From NCBI RefSeq assembly GCF_000003605.2, contig NW_003131860.1, positions 342,809 through 372,820 on the forward strand: a DNA stretch of 30,012 nucleotides, read 5' to 3'. The first letter of the stretch is position 1; every line of letters starts with the position of its first letter. The stretch is from Saccoglossus kowalevskii. Lineage: Eukaryota; Hemichordata; Enteropneusta; Harrimaniidae. Under the pieces are notes generated by a model that saw only the letters and a list, made by a program, of their open reading frames with translations, was not told the origin of the DNA and did no database searches. The translations under genes and the position numbers were made by a program. Below, piece by piece: positions 28,251 to 30,012 of this stretch.

Positions 28251-29879
28251 GTAAGTCAAAACTCTCTTCTAAATATTAATTCATACTAGCCGCCACTCTA
28301 GCAGACATTTGGATGACGATATCGGACCTAGAAATACCTACAGTTGCCCTGCTAAAAAAGCGCATACAAACGATTCAATGAAGCTTTTACTACGGAGTGC
28401 GTGATTGAAAATTGCAATTTTCGAGGTGCCAGCGGGACCAGTACTCTAAATTTGTGCTACAAAACAAAAACAAAAATGCAATCTTGACCTTATTTTGTTT
28501 TTCTGAGAATCGCGCATGGTTTTCATGAAATAAAGATTAATGTTACATGTCGTGAATGGTCAAGCAACGCCATTTAGTTAAAAACAAAAGAAGTTAAGCT
28601 GTGTCTCGCGTGGAGGCGTTATACACTCCGGTCGACTGACATGAACAAACCACTATGGGCAAACGCCATCGAAAACTATTGAACCGTTCCATGGGTGACC
28701 AGTATTAAAAGGAAAAGTATACCACACCCTCACGCGTGTGTGATGATGACCTCTGACATAATAGATAATTGGTCAATTTAACGGGTCGGTGGGTACCTGT
28801 GTAAGAGACACCCTGGGGATTTATGGTACATTGCGTACAGTGTAAACAAAGAAGAAACTCAGTACACGGACCATATTTATGTGGCCCGGTTTAGCGAGAA
28901 GGTCCACAAGGGCTTGTCAACTTACGGCGAAGCCTCTAGACTGATCACAGCACTTGCCAAGTTTCGAATCTAACGCGGATCATGATAATTACTGAACTAG
29001 TTAATTGATAATTAATTAATCTTTTATTGCAGCATCATATATAATTAGTAACGGTAACACAGTAAAAATAACAGTCGCGAATACTAGTTAACGTTGTTGT
29101 TGTAAATCACGTTAATAAAACAGCCTGTAATGTTTAATATGGACATCATTGTGTAAATTACCAAAATTTTTTCACCAAATCATTTTATTTAGCCAAAATA
29201 CTACCTGAAAAACTGCTAAAATTTTAGAAATTATGGATATCACTATTTCATGAAAAATAAATATTATTCTTCAGAATACTAGTACCCGAGTAATTCGTGA
29301 TAACTATAAGTGACCATGACATAAATTATGCTAATTTGCTTTTTACCATATGAAACACAACAGTGAGATATGATGAGACCTTTTCACACATCACCGTTAG
29401 CATTTTACAAGTAAGTCCATGCTCCCTCCCTTTTTATTTTCTAAAAACTATAGTTTCCGACAGATTATTTTATTGTCTCAAGCTTCAAAAAGCCTCAATG
29501 AAATTGAGCAGGGCACATTTACCCCCCTCCCCCAATATAGTCCCATGTATCCACAATCGGTACGTTTATTTTTAAAATATGCATTTTTTCCCTCACATGT
29601 GCATTGCACAGTATTAAACAATTTATTCACAACGACTTTTAATAAAAATTAGTTCGGTACATTCTTTTAAGTAATTTATTTAACAGTCAGCTCGGTAATT
29701 CCCACGTGACTCAAGTCGAGCTGTAACAATGTATGTCCACATTAAATGAGCCAAGCAGGTAGTTCACTATGGTATGTACGTGAATCAGGTGCGATTTCTA
29801 CAATTCTATTGGTCTCTTTCTTTTTATACAAAAGAAGTTACGTAACACTGTACTCTGTGACAACACACAACCTGCGATT
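28251..29879. other. Putative first intron, no feature recognised
   Basis: AT-rich, especially 28,980-29,700. A donor-like GTAAGT occurs at 29410 after AGCATTTTACAA but no exon before it holds a suitable frame. Open frames at 29363-29652 are chance-like. Confidence 0.35.
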
Positions 29880-29993
29880 TAGCCTGACCTGTAGGCGTGA
29901 GTAGGCCCTCGCCGGCCGACCGGCATCAGCCCTCACTGTGTGTTGGGTTTGGAGCACGGCGGAGGGCGCTACTCACGCGACCTCGTCAGGCTA
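29880..29993. mobile_element. 114-bp MITE with 9-bp target duplication
   Basis: The 9-mer CCTGCGATT flanks it on both sides (29871-29879, 29994-30002). The termini are TAGCCTGAC and GTCAGGCTA, perfect inverts, and the inverted homology extends about 30 bases (GCGTGAGTAG / CTACTCACGC). The centre is GC-rich. A 9-bp duplication fits Mutator-like elements, or Merlin-like (8-9 bp). No coding frame. Confidence 0.9.
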
Positions 29994-30012
29994 CCTGCGA
30001 TTGGACTGCAAA

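Noticed and set aside
28983-29060. Second exon after CTTTTATTGCAG
   Set aside because: In the required phase it meets a stop after a few codons.
1-30012. A novel multi-gene system, defence cluster, CRISPR or virus-like element
   Set aside because: No repeats-with-spacers, no reverse transcriptase, integrase, capsid or polymerase-like motifs were seen on either strand. The window is ordinary animal DNA with many small DNA transposons.

Overview
This is nuclear DNA of a marine invertebrate animal. It is AT-rich, has GT-AG introns, many TACATGTA-type words and very many small DNA transposons, and contains one 523-base assembly gap. Hemichordate, amphioxus, mollusc or brachiopod are all possible; nothing here decides the phylum. 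No bacterial operon, rRNA, CRISPR or intact autonomous transposon was seen.

Left half (about 1-15,400): repeat-dense and very AT-rich. The best gene model is on the + strand. Four exons (6670-6718, 7149-7272, 11797-11843, 12208-12405) join with compatible splice phases into 138 C-terminal residues, a stop, and an AATAAA 139 bases later. I do not recognise the family. A weaker set of minus-strand exons (4386 down to 1348) may belong to a second gene. The rest is mobile DNA: TTAA-flanked miniature elements of several families, some nested; a piggyBac-like MITE holding another repeat; two tRNA-derived SINE heads; a 10-bp minisatellite of 35 units; a 157-bp tandem array; a 690-bp foldback element.

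Middle (about 15,000-20,000): GC content appears to rise. A near-consensus CTCF-type site lies at this transition. A minus-strand exon-like ORF (16786-17083), two copies of the AGCGGG MITE in opposite orientation, the gap, and a nested palindrome touching the gap edge follow.

Right half (about 20,000-30,012): few repeats and several compact regulatory-looking sites: a perfect CLEAR/E-box palindrome, a 21-bp-periodic array of a posterior-Hox/Cdx-like motif, five RFX X-box-like sites within 1.25 kb, and an E-box/CCAAT group. Two gene ends are likely. One is a minus-strand terminal exon (26514-26994) with its own poly(A) signal. The other is a + strand first coding exon (28120-28250) behind a CpG-rich, CRE-bearing promoter-like region; that gene leaves the window to the right. 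A textbook 114-bp MITE with a 9-bp target duplication closes the window.

All exon calls rest on reading frame, splice consensus and phase only. No homology search was possible, so gene functions are left blank.
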